64,000 nucleotides of DNA from UBA1351 sp964627665 (lineage in GTDB: Bacteria > Bacillota > Clostridia > Lachnospirales > Vallitaleaceae). The translations under genes and the position numbers were made by a program. Below the pieces are notes generated by a model. The model saw only the letters and a program-made list of their open reading frames with translations, ran no database searches and was not told where the DNA came from. The stretch spans positions 1 to 64,000 of the forward strand of contig CAZVKG010000011.1 of NCBI GenBank assembly GCA_964627665.1. The letters run 5' to 3'. Numbering within the stretch: position 1 is the first letter of the stretch; every line of letters begins with the position of its first letter. Shown here one piece after another: positions 35,136 to 42,539 of this stretch.

Positions 35136-36544
35136 CAAGCGTTTTTCTACGTTCTTTTCAAACAGAACTTGATCCATATATACTCTATAGCCAGATGAAT
35201 CTACCAGACGACTCCATTTTTCTTGATAGTTCAAAAAAAGATTTTCTCTACAGTCATTATTCAATAATCGGTCTTAATCCTTTTTTGACAATTAAAGTCG
35301 AAAATGGCCAACTCTATGAGAAGATATATCCGAACACAGCTTTTTCCCTCCTAGCAAAAAAGAATGTGTTTGCATATCTAAACCGTCTTATTGCTGAACA
35401 CCACATCGACAACACTACTTCTTATCCCTTTATTGGTGGCGGAATCGGCTACTTTAGTTATGAACTGGGAAAAGCCCAGCAGCATATTGCTTCTAGCACA
35501 CAAGATCTCTTTACCCTTCCGGAATGCTATTTTGTCTTCTATGATAACGTTATTATTCTTGATATAAAAAAACAGGAGGGTTTAATTACCGGTTTAGGAA
35601 AAATCAAGCCGGGTGATTTGTCTACGCATGAAATTCAGGCACGCATCAACTCCATGGCATGGAAACCTTCTTCAGAATCATCTCCAGAATCCACTATAGC
35701 ATCCCCCGTCTTTTCCTCAACCTTTACACGCCAAGCTTATATGAAAGCGATTGATCAAATGCGGGATTATATGGAAGATGGCCATATTTATGTTGCGAAT
35801 ATGACCCACACCTTTCACGGTCCATGTCATCAAGCAGCCTCTACCGTCTACGAAAAGCTAAGAAGAATTAACCCTGCTCCTTTTTCGGCTTACTTGCCTT
35901 TAGATGGATTTCAGCTGTGCTGTTCTTCTCCTGAGCGGTTTATTCAAATCCATAACAAACAGGTTCAAACCCGTCCCATTAAAGGGACCGTCCCACGAGG
36001 TGAAACCCATGCCTTAGATCAAAAAAATCGGAGACAGCTTGAACAAAGCACCAAGGACAGAGCCGAACTTTTGATGATTGTTGATCTTGAGAGAAACGAC
36101 TTAAGCCGGGTATGTCAACCCCATAGCGTTCAGGTACCTGAGCTTTTCAAGATTGAGAGTTTTTCCAGTGTTTACCATCTAGTCAGCACCGTTACCGGCT
36201 TGCTTAAAGACGGAAAAACAGCTGTCGATTGTTTAGAAGCCACTTTTCCCGGTGGTTCCATCACCGGGGCTCCAAAAATTCGAGCCATGGAAATCATTGA
36301 AGAACTTGAAACGACCTCCAGACAGATCTACACCGGTTCTGTCGGATATTTTGGTTTTGATGGAAGTGCTGATTTTAACATTGTCATTCGAAGTATTTTA
36401 ATGAAAAATGACCACGCATATATCGGCGTCGGTGGCGGCATTACTTATGAATCTAATCCTGCAGCTGAATTTCAAGAAACGCTTGATAAAGCCAAAAATC
36501 TTTTTTCCGCCTTAAATGCAACTGTAAATATCGACGAATTTTAA
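35132..36544 (+). CDS. pabB: Aminodeoxychorismate synthase component I
   Basis: Chorismate-binding enzyme that makes 4-amino-4-deoxychorismate with ammonia from PabA. The C-terminal catalytic half has RPIKGTVPRGETHALD, in which the lysine of PIKGT marks aminodeoxychorismate synthase (anthranilate synthase has Ala there). It also has LMIVDLERNDLSRVC and FPGGSITGAPKIRAMEIIEELE. The N-terminal half is the usual TrpE-like domain with GGGIGYFSYELG. The start at 35132 is chosen for AGGAGGTGG upstream and the ATGA overlap with pabA. About 470 residues, normal for a stand-alone PabB. Confidence 0.93.
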   Translation: MTSVFLRSFQTELDPYILYSQMNLPDDSIFLDSSKKDFLYSHYSIIGLNPFLTIKVENGQLYEKIYPNTAFSLLAKKNVFAYLNRLIAEHHIDNTTSYPFIGGGIGYFSYELGKAQQHIASSTQDLFTLPECYFVFYDNVIILDIKKQEGLITGLGKIKPGDLSTHEIQARINSMAWKPSSESSPESTIASPVFSSTFTRQAYMKAIDQMRDYMEDGHIYVANMTHTFHGPCHQAASTVYEKLRRINPAPFSAYLPLDGFQLCCSSPERFIQIHNKQVQTRPIKGTVPRGETHALDQKNRRQLEQSTKDRAELLMIVDLERNDLSRVCQPHSVQVPELFKIESFSSVYHLVSTVTGLLKDGKTAVDCLEATFPGGSITGAPKIRAMEIIEELETTSRQIYTGSVGYFGFDGSADFNIVIRSILMKNDHAYIGVGGGITYESNPAAEFQETLDKAKNLFSALNATVNIDEF

Positions 36545-36579
36545 AAAGAATGATATGATATGATTAATGGAGGTCAATT

Positions 36580-37359
36580 ATGCATATACCCACACTTGAT
36601 GATGTGATTTTTATAGATATCCCCAATACGAATGCCCTTATATACTACGATGAAGGATATAGCTTCGGCATCAGTTTTTTTGAAACCATCTTAGTGACAG
36701 ATCATGGGATTTTTTTAGACAAACATGTTCAACGTATTAATCGCAGTTTAGAGCTGTTTAATATTTCTCAGCGAATTTCCGTGGAATTAATCGAAAATAT
36801 TATTCGTCACTATAAACTATCAACAACAGCATTGAAACTACAGGTATCCGAAAAAAACATCATTGCCTCTGTACGTGAGTTGACATATACGCCCGATTAT
36901 TATCAAAGAGGTGCTCATGTGACCTTGTCAAAATTTGTTCGCTCCCGTCATAGTCCACTCATTCATCATAAATCCGCCAACTATGGAGATCTTATATTTG
37001 CATTGCGTCAAGCCAAACATGACGGATTTGACGATTGCCTTTTACTCAATGAACAGGGGAATCTAACTGAAAGTTGTATCGCAAATCTTTTTATTCTAAA
37101 AGATGATGCAATCATCACTCCACCTCTAAGCGACGGTTTGTTACCGGGCATTATACGCGATTACCTTATCCATTACTACACGATTATCGAACAGTCAATC
37201 ACTCTGAATGATTTAATGCAATGCGACGGAGCTTTTCTTACCAATAGTTTAATGGGCATTGTTCATGTTCATAAAGTGAACAACGCCACCCTTCCACTGC
37301 ATCCTATGATAAAAAAAATGGCTCATCATTACTTCCAAATGGTTCAAAAGGAGTTATAA
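36580..37359 (+). CDS. pabC: 4-amino-4-deoxychorismate lyase (class IV aminotransferase fold)
   Basis: PLP enzyme that splits aminodeoxychorismate into para-aminobenzoate and pyruvate. The 259-residue protein shows the fold-type IV pattern: YSFGISFFETILVTDHGIFLDKHVQRI near the start, the PLP lysine probably in HHKSANYGDLIFALRQAK, the LNEQGNLTESCIANLFIL block and TPPLSDGLLPGIIRDYL. D-amino-acid or branched-chain aminotransferases share these motifs, but length and position after pabAB support PabC. Ribosome site TGGAGGTCAATT; 35 bp after pabB and 3 bp ahead of the HD-domain gene. Confidence 0.88.
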   Translation: MHIPTLDDVIFIDIPNTNALIYYDEGYSFGISFFETILVTDHGIFLDKHVQRINRSLELFNISQRISVELIENIIRHYKLSTTALKLQVSEKNIIASVRELTYTPDYYQRGAHVTLSKFVRSRHSPLIHHKSANYGDLIFALRQAKHDGFDDCLLLNEQGNLTESCIANLFILKDDAIITPPLSDGLLPGIIRDYLIHYYTIIEQSITLNDLMQCDGAFLTNSLMGIVHVHKVNNATLPLHPMIKKMAHHYFQMVQKEL

Positions 37360-37362
37360 TAT

Positions 37363-37848
37363 ATGAACACTCAAATTGATAACATTATAAATCATCCGAA
37401 ATATAAAACGTACTATACAAAAATACAGGAACATGAAAAAGAGCGCTCATCATGTAAACACGATATGTTTCATTTTCTTGATGTCGCACGTATTGCATAT
37501 ATCCTTAATTTTGAAAATGATTTATCCATTCCTAAAAAGCTTATTTATGCCACAGCACTACTACATGACATTGGACGTTTTGAACAATATGAGCGCGGGA
37601 TTGATCATGAAATTTCTAGCGCATCTTTGTGTTTGGAAATTCTTCAAGACGCTAATTTTACTGAAGACGAAATTCATCAGATACAAACGGCCATTATCAA
37701 TCATCGAAACATGGATATAAAAGACGACAAGAACCTTAGCGGAATAATCTATCGAGCAGATAAAGCTTCTAGGCCTTGCCATTCTTGCTTAGTTCAAGAT
37801 GTATGTAACTGGCCTATTGAAAAGCAAAACCTTATGATTAACTATTAA
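37363..37848 (+). CDS. HD-domain phosphohydrolase inside the folate operon
   Basis: Metal-dependent HD-superfamily protein of 161 residues. The H...HD...D signature is visible as CKHDMFHFLDVARI, ALLHDIGRFEQYE and IINHRNMDIKD with YRADKASR supplying the last aspartate. The C-terminus has a cysteine cluster (CHSCLVQDVCNW) seen in similar clostridial HD proteins. It lies 3 bp after pabC and 24 bp ahead of folP, so it is cotranscribed with folate genes. No Nudix or other enzyme for dephosphorylating dihydroneopterin triphosphate is in the operon, and an HD phosphohydrolase could do that step. That assignment is inference; a general nucleotide phosphatase is the alternative. Confidence 0.8.
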   Translation: MNTQIDNIINHPKYKTYYTKIQEHEKERSSCKHDMFHFLDVARIAYILNFENDLSIPKKLIYATALLHDIGRFEQYERGIDHEISSASLCLEILQDANFTEDEIHQIQTAIINHRNMDIKDDKNLSGIIYRADKASRPCHSCLVQDVCNWPIEKQNLMINY

Positions 37849-37872
37849 CACAGATACGAGAGGAGTAAAGCT

Positions 37873-38682
37873 ATGCAAATTGGAAACACATTGTTTAATT
37901 TTAAGCATCATGGCTATATTATGGGTATTCTTAATGCAACACCGGACTCTTTTTCAGATGGTGGCCTGCATAATACAACCGACGCTGCAGTAAAACGAAC
38001 CCTTGAGATGATTGAAGAGGGCGCATCCATTATTGATATAGGTGGAGAATCAACGCGTCCCGGTCATGAATCTGTAAGCACAGAAGAAGAAATAGAACGT
38101 ATTGTGCCTATTATTGAGGCCATTCGAAAAGAAACATCAACTCCTATTTCTGTTGATACAAGTAAAAGCCAAGTTGCTCATGCAGCTCTACACGCCGGAG
38201 CATCTATGGTCAATGATGTATGGGGCCTAAAAAAAGACCCTGAACTTGCACGGATTATCGCAAAATACCAAGTGCCTTGTTGCATTATGCACAATCGTGA
38301 AGATACACATTATAATTCGCTCATCCAAGATGTTATTGACGACTTACAAACAAGCATCGATATAGCCCTCAACGCCGGCATACTTCACTCTCAGATCATT
38401 ATTGATCCGGGTATTGGATTTGCTAAAACACTAAATGATAATCTCTACATAATGAATCACTTAGATGAACTTCAGGTCTTTAAGTTACCTATTCTTCTAG
38501 GTACATCACGAAAGTCCATGATTGGTTTAGCGCTGTCTCAGCCTGTCGACAAACGTGTTGAAGGCACCATCGCAACGACAACGTTTGGATATGTGCAAGG
38601 ATGTCGACTATTCCGCGTTCACGACATAAAGGAAAACTATCTTGCACTAAAAATGATTGAAGCAATTAAAAATGGAGGTTAA
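37873..38682 (+). CDS. folP: Dihydropteroate synthase
   Basis: Joins 6-hydroxymethyl-dihydropterin diphosphate to para-aminobenzoate, giving dihydropteroate; the sulfonamide target. The TIM-barrel protein (269 residues) shows both signatures, GILNATPDSFSDGG and DIGGESTRPGHE, plus SVDTSKSQVAHAALHAGASMVNDVWG, IIDPGIGFAKT and LLGTSRKSMIG. The ATG follows AGAGGAGTAAAGCT. It lies between the HD-domain gene and the folB-folK fusion, and its end carries the ribosome binding site of that next gene. Confidence 0.95.
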   Translation: MQIGNTLFNFKHHGYIMGILNATPDSFSDGGLHNTTDAAVKRTLEMIEEGASIIDIGGESTRPGHESVSTEEEIERIVPIIEAIRKETSTPISVDTSKSQVAHAALHAGASMVNDVWGLKKDPELARIIAKYQVPCCIMHNREDTHYNSLIQDVIDDLQTSIDIALNAGILHSQIIIDPGIGFAKTLNDNLYIMNHLDELQVFKLPILLGTSRKSMIGLALSQPVDKRVEGTIATTTFGYVQGCRLFRVHDIKENYLALKMIEAIKNGG

Positions 38683-38683
38683 T

Positions 38684-39502
38684 ATGGACCAACTAATTAT
38701 AAAAGATCTAGAACTTTTTGCATATCACGGTGTGAATCAAGAAGAAAAAAATATGGGACAAAAGTTTATTCTTGAAGCTATTATTGATCTCGACCTCTCC
38801 TCTGCCGGAGAAAATGACCAGATCGATTCAGCACTCAACTATGCAAAACTCTGTCATGAACTTCAACACATTTTTACTGCTTATAAACATGATCTGATTG
38901 AACGTGCAGCAACGGTATTATGCGACTACATTCTCACCCACTATGCACAAGTCAAAAAAGTCGATGTCACTCTAAAAAAACCTTGGGCACCGATTCATCT
39001 TCCTCTTGATTATCCTGCTGTTCGTCTGGTGCGCGCTTGGCACAAAGCCTATATCGCTCTAGGCTCAAACATGGGCGACAAAAAGCAGAACATAAAACAA
39101 GCCCTTGACTATATAAGTAAGGCTCCTCATACACAGCTTGTAAGGTCTTCATCCTTGATCGTAACTGCACCTGTCGGTTATACCGATCAAGATGACTTTT
39201 TAAACGGTGTCTGCGAAATAAAAACCACGCTTTCTCCAACAAAACTTATGGATTTTCTCCTCAACATTGAAAATACACTCGGTCGAATTCGAACACTTCA
39301 TTGGGGACCACGAACCATTGACCTTGACGTCCTTTATTATGATGATTGCATCACTGACGATCCCCATATCACACTTCCCCACCCAAGAATGGCCGAACGG
39401 CAATTTGTCCTGGGACCATTAAATGAAATCGCACCTTACGCGATTCATCCTTTGTTAAAAAAACGTACCTTTGAATTAATAAAAGATACCGATATAGTTT
39501 AA
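38684..39502 (+). CDS. folBK: Fused dihydroneopterin aldolase / HPPK (FolB-FolK)
   Basis: Bifunctional enzyme for two consecutive steps: dihydroneopterin to hydroxymethyl-dihydropterin (FolB) and its pyrophosphorylation (FolK). Residues ~1-115 are the aldolase (IKDLELFAYHGVNQEEKNMGQKF, DLIERAATVLCDYIL, VDVTLKKPWAP). Residues ~122-272 are the kinase (AYIALGSNMGDKKQNIKQAL, GRIRTLHWGPRTIDLDVLYYDD, LPHPRMAERQFVLGPLNEIAP). The start at 38684 follows TGGAGGTTAAT inside the end of folP, one base after its stop. About 272 residues. This fusion is common in Clostridia. Last gene of the operon; the stop codon lies inside the terminator stem. Confidence 0.93.
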   Translation: MDQLIIKDLELFAYHGVNQEEKNMGQKFILEAIIDLDLSSAGENDQIDSALNYAKLCHELQHIFTAYKHDLIERAATVLCDYILTHYAQVKKVDVTLKKPWAPIHLPLDYPAVRLVRAWHKAYIALGSNMGDKKQNIKQALDYISKAPHTQLVRSSSLIVTAPVGYTDQDDFLNGVCEIKTTLSPTKLMDFLLNIENTLGRIRTLHWGPRTIDLDVLYYDDCITDDPHITLPHPRMAERQFVLGPLNEIAPYAIHPLLKKRTFELIKDTDIV

Positions 39503-39520
39503 CTATCGGTATCTTTTGTT
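39481..39520 (+). terminator. Terminator of the folate operon
   Basis: A perfect 14-bp stem (AAAAGATACCGATA against TATCGGTATCTTTT) with a nine-base loop overlaps the folBK stop codon and is followed by GTTTT. The A-rich left edge lets it work also for the convergent iron-sulfur-type gene. Confidence 0.85.
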
Positions 39521-39571
39521 TTAAACTCCTGTTTAAACTTCGATTTATAAATGAGTTTTATTTATTGAATT

Positions 39572-40087
39572 TTATTCAACATCATACGCCGGCAAGCGAT
39601 TAAGAATATTTTTACGTTGCTCTGCAATTAATCCCGATCCATGTCCCATTGGACATACAAGGCACCAACTTCTTGGCTTGAAAAATATGCCCATTAAAAT
39701 TCCGACAACAAAGGATATGCCCATAAATCTTAAGAATGCAAAAGCCATCTTTTCAAACACAAAACCTGTGTGATACAGGGAAATGCTAAATACGGTTAAC
39801 ATCACTATCAATAAGATGTGCTTTGCTTTTTTCGTGCGCATATATGCCGGGAGTTGTCTATTCATCGATATTTTTTCTAAGAACCTTCCTAGAAACGATC
39901 CTCTTGGACAATACTTGGAACAATGAATCTTTCCTTCCCCTCTAAGAGCATGCACTATTGGCGCTCCCATACAGACCACACCTAAAATACCAAAGCGCGT
40001 ATCCAAAATACCTAAAACAAAAAAAGTAATAATTAATATCCATGTCCAATGCTGTTGCGATTTTTTTCGAGTTGAACTCTGATTCAT
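39572..40087 (-). CDS. Small membrane protein with two CxxxCP/CxxCP motifs (NapH/4Fe-4S type)
   Basis: A 171-residue membrane protein with about four hydrophobic segments and two cysteine pairs, HCSKYCPRGSFLGRF (about 55-70) and SWCLVCPMGHGSG (about 141-153). These resemble the CP-containing motifs of NapH/NosR/YccM-type membrane electron carriers, which hold iron-sulfur clusters or lie next to ferredoxin domains. The cytoplasmic ferredoxin domains of the full-length relatives are absent, so this is a minimal version. It could be a redox partner subunit or a metal-handling protein. The gene has its own strong promoter, stands alone, and is convergent with the folate operon. Function not established. 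Confidence 0.65.
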   Translation of the reverse strand: MNQSSTRKKSQQHWTWILIITFFVLGILDTRFGILGVVCMGAPIVHALRGEGKIHCSKYCPRGSFLGRFLEKISMNRQLPAYMRTKKAKHILLIVMLTVFSISLYHTGFVFEKMAFAFLRFMGISFVVGILMGIFFKPRSWCLVCPMGHGSGLIAEQRKNILNRLPAYDVE

Positions 40088-40141
40088 ATCTGCCTCCTGT
40101 TGCTATATGTTTATTGTATACACTATCTATATCCAGTTAAC

Positions 40142-40170
40142 ATAATATATCAATATTCAGATTTTGTCAA
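40142..40170 (-). promoter_or_regulatory. Promoter of the small iron-sulfur-type membrane protein gene
   Basis: TTGACA (40165-40170) and TATTAT (40142-40147) with 17 bp between, on the minus strand. Just downstream lies TGTATACA, a palindrome of the kind bound by GntR-type repressors, within GTGTATACAATA; a regulator binding there is conjecture. The rest of 40171-40252 is AT-rich and holds nothing I can name. Confidence 0.7.
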
Positions 40171-40252
40171 TAAAAAAACTAACATTTTTAAATAAACCAA
40201 CCTTTTATTGTGAATTTTTGACACTGTATTTAGATGTTCTTCATTAAAAACA

Positions 40253-40318
40253 AAAAAATAGTAACTTGAGGATTCGACTGTTTGAGTGAAACGAGTTTCG
40301 AATCCGGTTACTATTTTT
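40253..40318 (-). terminator. Terminator downstream of the PpiC foldase gene
   Basis: A branched inverted repeat: outer stem AAAAATAGTAAC/GTTACTATTTTT, a second helix GGATTCG/CGAATCC, and a small inner GAAAC/GTTTC. On the minus strand a run of seven T follows. It lies 70 nt past the foldase stop codon. Positions 40319-40387 are otherwise featureless. Confidence 0.8.
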
Positions 40319-40387
40319 GAATATTTTTGATGTTAGATCATCTTAATATTGTGTATTGAATAAACAATAAAAGATTGGTTTAACCTC

Positions 40388-41512
40388 TTACTTCAATGTT
40401 ACTTTTTCCCACACATCTTCATTCACAACAGTTTCATAGTTCGTCATCACTTCTTCATACAGTGTTGTAAAGGCTTCTGAACGCTGTTGATATTTATAGT
40501 TTTCACGAATAGAATCTAATGTCGCTTCTACTTGTTCAACTTGATCTTGTGTTGAAGGAAGTTTTTCTTCTAATTTGATGATATGGTAGCCATAAGATGT
40601 TGCTACAAGATCACTAATCTGTCCTTCTTCAAGACCAAATGCAGTTTCTTCAAATTCAGGCACCATTTGACCACGTCCAAATGTATATTCACCACCAGTT
40701 TCTACCGAACCCGGATCTTCTGTATTTTCAGTAGCTAAGGTTGCAAAGTCTTCACCTGCTTTTGCACGTTCTAATAAATTTTCAGCTTTTTCTTTTGCTG
40801 CTGCAATCTCATCCGCCTCAAGTGGTTGATTTGTTGTTTGGTCTACTGTAGAGATTAAAATATGTCGCGCACGTACTTGATCACTATAATTTTCCACACC
40901 AATATTTGTGATATCTGTGTATGTTGGATCCGCTTCAACGGCTACTTGAAGTGCTTCTTCGTCAATCTCAACATCTTTTGTCATTTCTTCAAATACAAGT
41001 TCGCTTAAGCCCGTTTGAATCATAATCTTTTCAATGTTTTCAAGACTAAATCCATACTGAGCTACAATAGTAGGATCAAAGGATTCATAAATACTTACCG
41101 CTTGTGCAAGATACTCTTCTTTGCTTTCCTCTGTTAGTTCCAATCCATATTCATTGGCTAAGTCTACCATAACAACACCTTGGACCGATACGCCCTTAAT
41201 CGTATCTTTAATACCGTCCTCTAATGTCAAGCCTTCGCCCATTTCCATGTCCCAATCTGATATTCCATATGAACCTTCGTACATACTTTTATAATAATAA
41301 GTCCAAAAATTAATTTCACTTAACATAATCTCTTGATCATTAACTGTGAAAACTACCTCATCATTAAAATCAGTTACTGTAACATCTTCTCCACCGTTAT
41401 TGCTTGTTACTTCATCTTCTGTTGCTTTGTTTTCAGCGTCCTCTGAATTACACCCAGCAAATAGGCTAATTGTCAGAACGAGCACCAAAAGTATTCCTAG
41501 TGTCTTCTTCAT
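40388..41512 (-). CDS. PpiC/PrsA-type peptidyl-prolyl isomerase lipoprotein
   Basis: Extracellular foldase anchored by lipid (lipobox LFAGC, Cys21). After an acidic linker comes a SurA/PrsA-like N-terminal helical region (about 55-200), then a parvulin domain near 213-318 with ARHILIS, AKAGEDFATLATENTEDPGS, GGEYTFGRGQMVPEFEETAFGL and YGYHIIKLEEK. 374 residues, typical of clostridial PrsA-like proteins. It probably helps fold exported proteins, and the giant surface proteins encoded just upstream are obvious clients, though it has its own promoter. Ribosome site TGAAGGAGTGAATTT. Confidence 0.88.
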   Translation of the reverse strand: MKKTLGILLVLVLTISLFAGCNSEDAENKATEDEVTSNNGGEDVTVTDFNDEVVFTVNDQEIMLSEINFWTYYYKSMYEGSYGISDWDMEMGEGLTLEDGIKDTIKGVSVQGVVMVDLANEYGLELTEESKEEYLAQAVSIYESFDPTIVAQYGFSLENIEKIMIQTGLSELVFEEMTKDVEIDEEALQVAVEADPTYTDITNIGVENYSDQVRARHILISTVDQTTNQPLEADEIAAAKEKAENLLERAKAGEDFATLATENTEDPGSVETGGEYTFGRGQMVPEFEETAFGLEEGQISDLVATSYGYHIIKLEEKLPSTQDQVEQVEATLDSIRENYKYQQRSEAFTTLYEEVMTNYETVVNEDVWEKVTLK

Positions 41513-41535
41513 AAATTCACTCCTTCAATAAAATT

Positions 41536-41567
41536 GGTTTCACCACGTTAGTTTCCGTGATGAAACC
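41536..41567. promoter_or_regulatory. Inverted repeat in the PpiC gene leader
   Basis: GGTTTCACCACG and CGTGATGAAACC form a 12-bp stem with one mismatch around an eight-base loop. It lies between the predicted PpiC promoter and start codon and also 77 nt past the SLH gene stop. It could be an RNA structure in the leader, an operator, or a weak terminator; no T-run follows on the minus strand. Confidence 0.5.
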
Positions 41568-41579
41568 TACAACTATTAC

Positions 41580-41608
41580 AGTGTAATCTATTTTCGTGAC
41601 AAAATCAA
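41580..41608 (-). promoter_or_regulatory. Predicted promoter of the PpiC foldase gene
   Basis: TTGATT (41603-41608) and TACACT (41580-41585) with 17 bp between them on the minus strand, about 70 nt from the start codon. Confidence 0.5.
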
Positions 41609-41643
41609 TGAAAATTTGTGAACAAATTATGAACCCATTGATC

Positions 41644-42525
41644 TTATTGTGCTACTTCGTGATATTCTAATAATATCCTTGATAAAAGAATGGCGCATTC
41701 CTCACGTGTTGCTAATCGATTGGCTTGATATGGATAATAATAGATATCTGTTGATTGAATCACATTTTGACGGACCAATTGATTAAAATATTCAAAACTC
41801 CAATGCCCATTTGATCCATATGGGTAGTTACCACCATCACTGTATAAGGTAAATGTTCGACTTAAAATTGTCACTAATTCTCCTATAGTTATGGTACCGT
41901 TAGGATCAAAGCGGTCTTGCCCTTTTCCTTGAACAATTCCTTTCGCTGCTAAGGTGTGAATATATTCTTGCGCCCAATGGGTTGTCGGCACATCTAAAAA
42001 TCCAGCCGACAACTCAGTCGTCATTCCGGTCGCCATATATAGCATTTTACTGAATTCTGCACGGGAAACTGATTGACTCGGTTTAATTGTACCATCGGCA
42101 TATCCATTGAGAACACCCAAATCATACAACATCTGAATAGCTTTACTTGCCTCGGCCTCATCTGGCATATCGCTAAACACCGGTGTATCTAAATCCGCTG
42201 TTGCCTCTAATAAAATAATATTAAAAGGGGTTTTGATATTATTCACGTCAATACGCCGTTCACTAAGACCTAGATGAGCATCAAGACCTGATGTATAACG
42301 TATAATGACGTCCCCCTCCGTATTTTGGCTCCAACTATGAATCATAATAGGTGTTGTCACCGATTCATGGTTCCACTTAAGAGTCACTATCCCCGCCTCT
42401 TCTGACACCCAATCTACTCGATAGATGACATGTGCCTGGTTAGCAGTGACGCTCATGGAACTGATAAGCATAAACAATAAGCTTATCAAGCCAGTTTTTA
42501 TTGGTTGTTTTATCGTTGATTTCAT
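41644..42525 (-). CDS. S-layer homology (SLH) domain surface protein
   Basis: Exported 293-residue protein: signal peptide MKSTIKQPIKTGLISLLFMLISSMSV region, a ~90-residue unassigned beta-rich domain, then three SLH repeats (about 125-290). The repeats show DLGVLNGYADGTIKPSQSVSRAEFSKML, HWAQEYIHTLAAKGIVQGKG...FDPNGTITIGELVTIL and a third, weaker one with TREECAILLSRIL. SLH triplets bind pyruvylated secondary wall polymers, so it should sit non-covalently on the cell wall. It is the last of three same-strand surface genes, 14 bp after the 1.48-kilo-residue protein, and presumably cotranscribed. I find no partner enzyme domain. Confidence 0.88.
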   Translation of the reverse strand: MKSTIKQPIKTGLISLLFMLISSMSVTANQAHVIYRVDWVSEEAGIVTLKWNHESVTTPIMIHSWSQNTEGDVIIRYTSGLDAHLGLSERRIDVNNIKTPFNIILLEATADLDTPVFSDMPDEAEASKAIQMLYDLGVLNGYADGTIKPSQSVSRAEFSKMLYMATGMTTELSAGFLDVPTTHWAQEYIHTLAAKGIVQGKGQDRFDPNGTITIGELVTILSRTFTLYSDGGNYPYGSNGHWSFEYFNQLVRQNVIQSTDIYYYPYQANRLATREECAILLSRILLEYHEVAQ

Positions 42526-42539
42526 TATCTTACCACTCC

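Noticed and set aside
40253..40318. Second copy of the 61.1-kb palindromic element
   Set aside because: It shares only a loose TTTGAG...GAGTTT resemblance in its loop; the stems differ, and its position and T-run make it an ordinary terminator.
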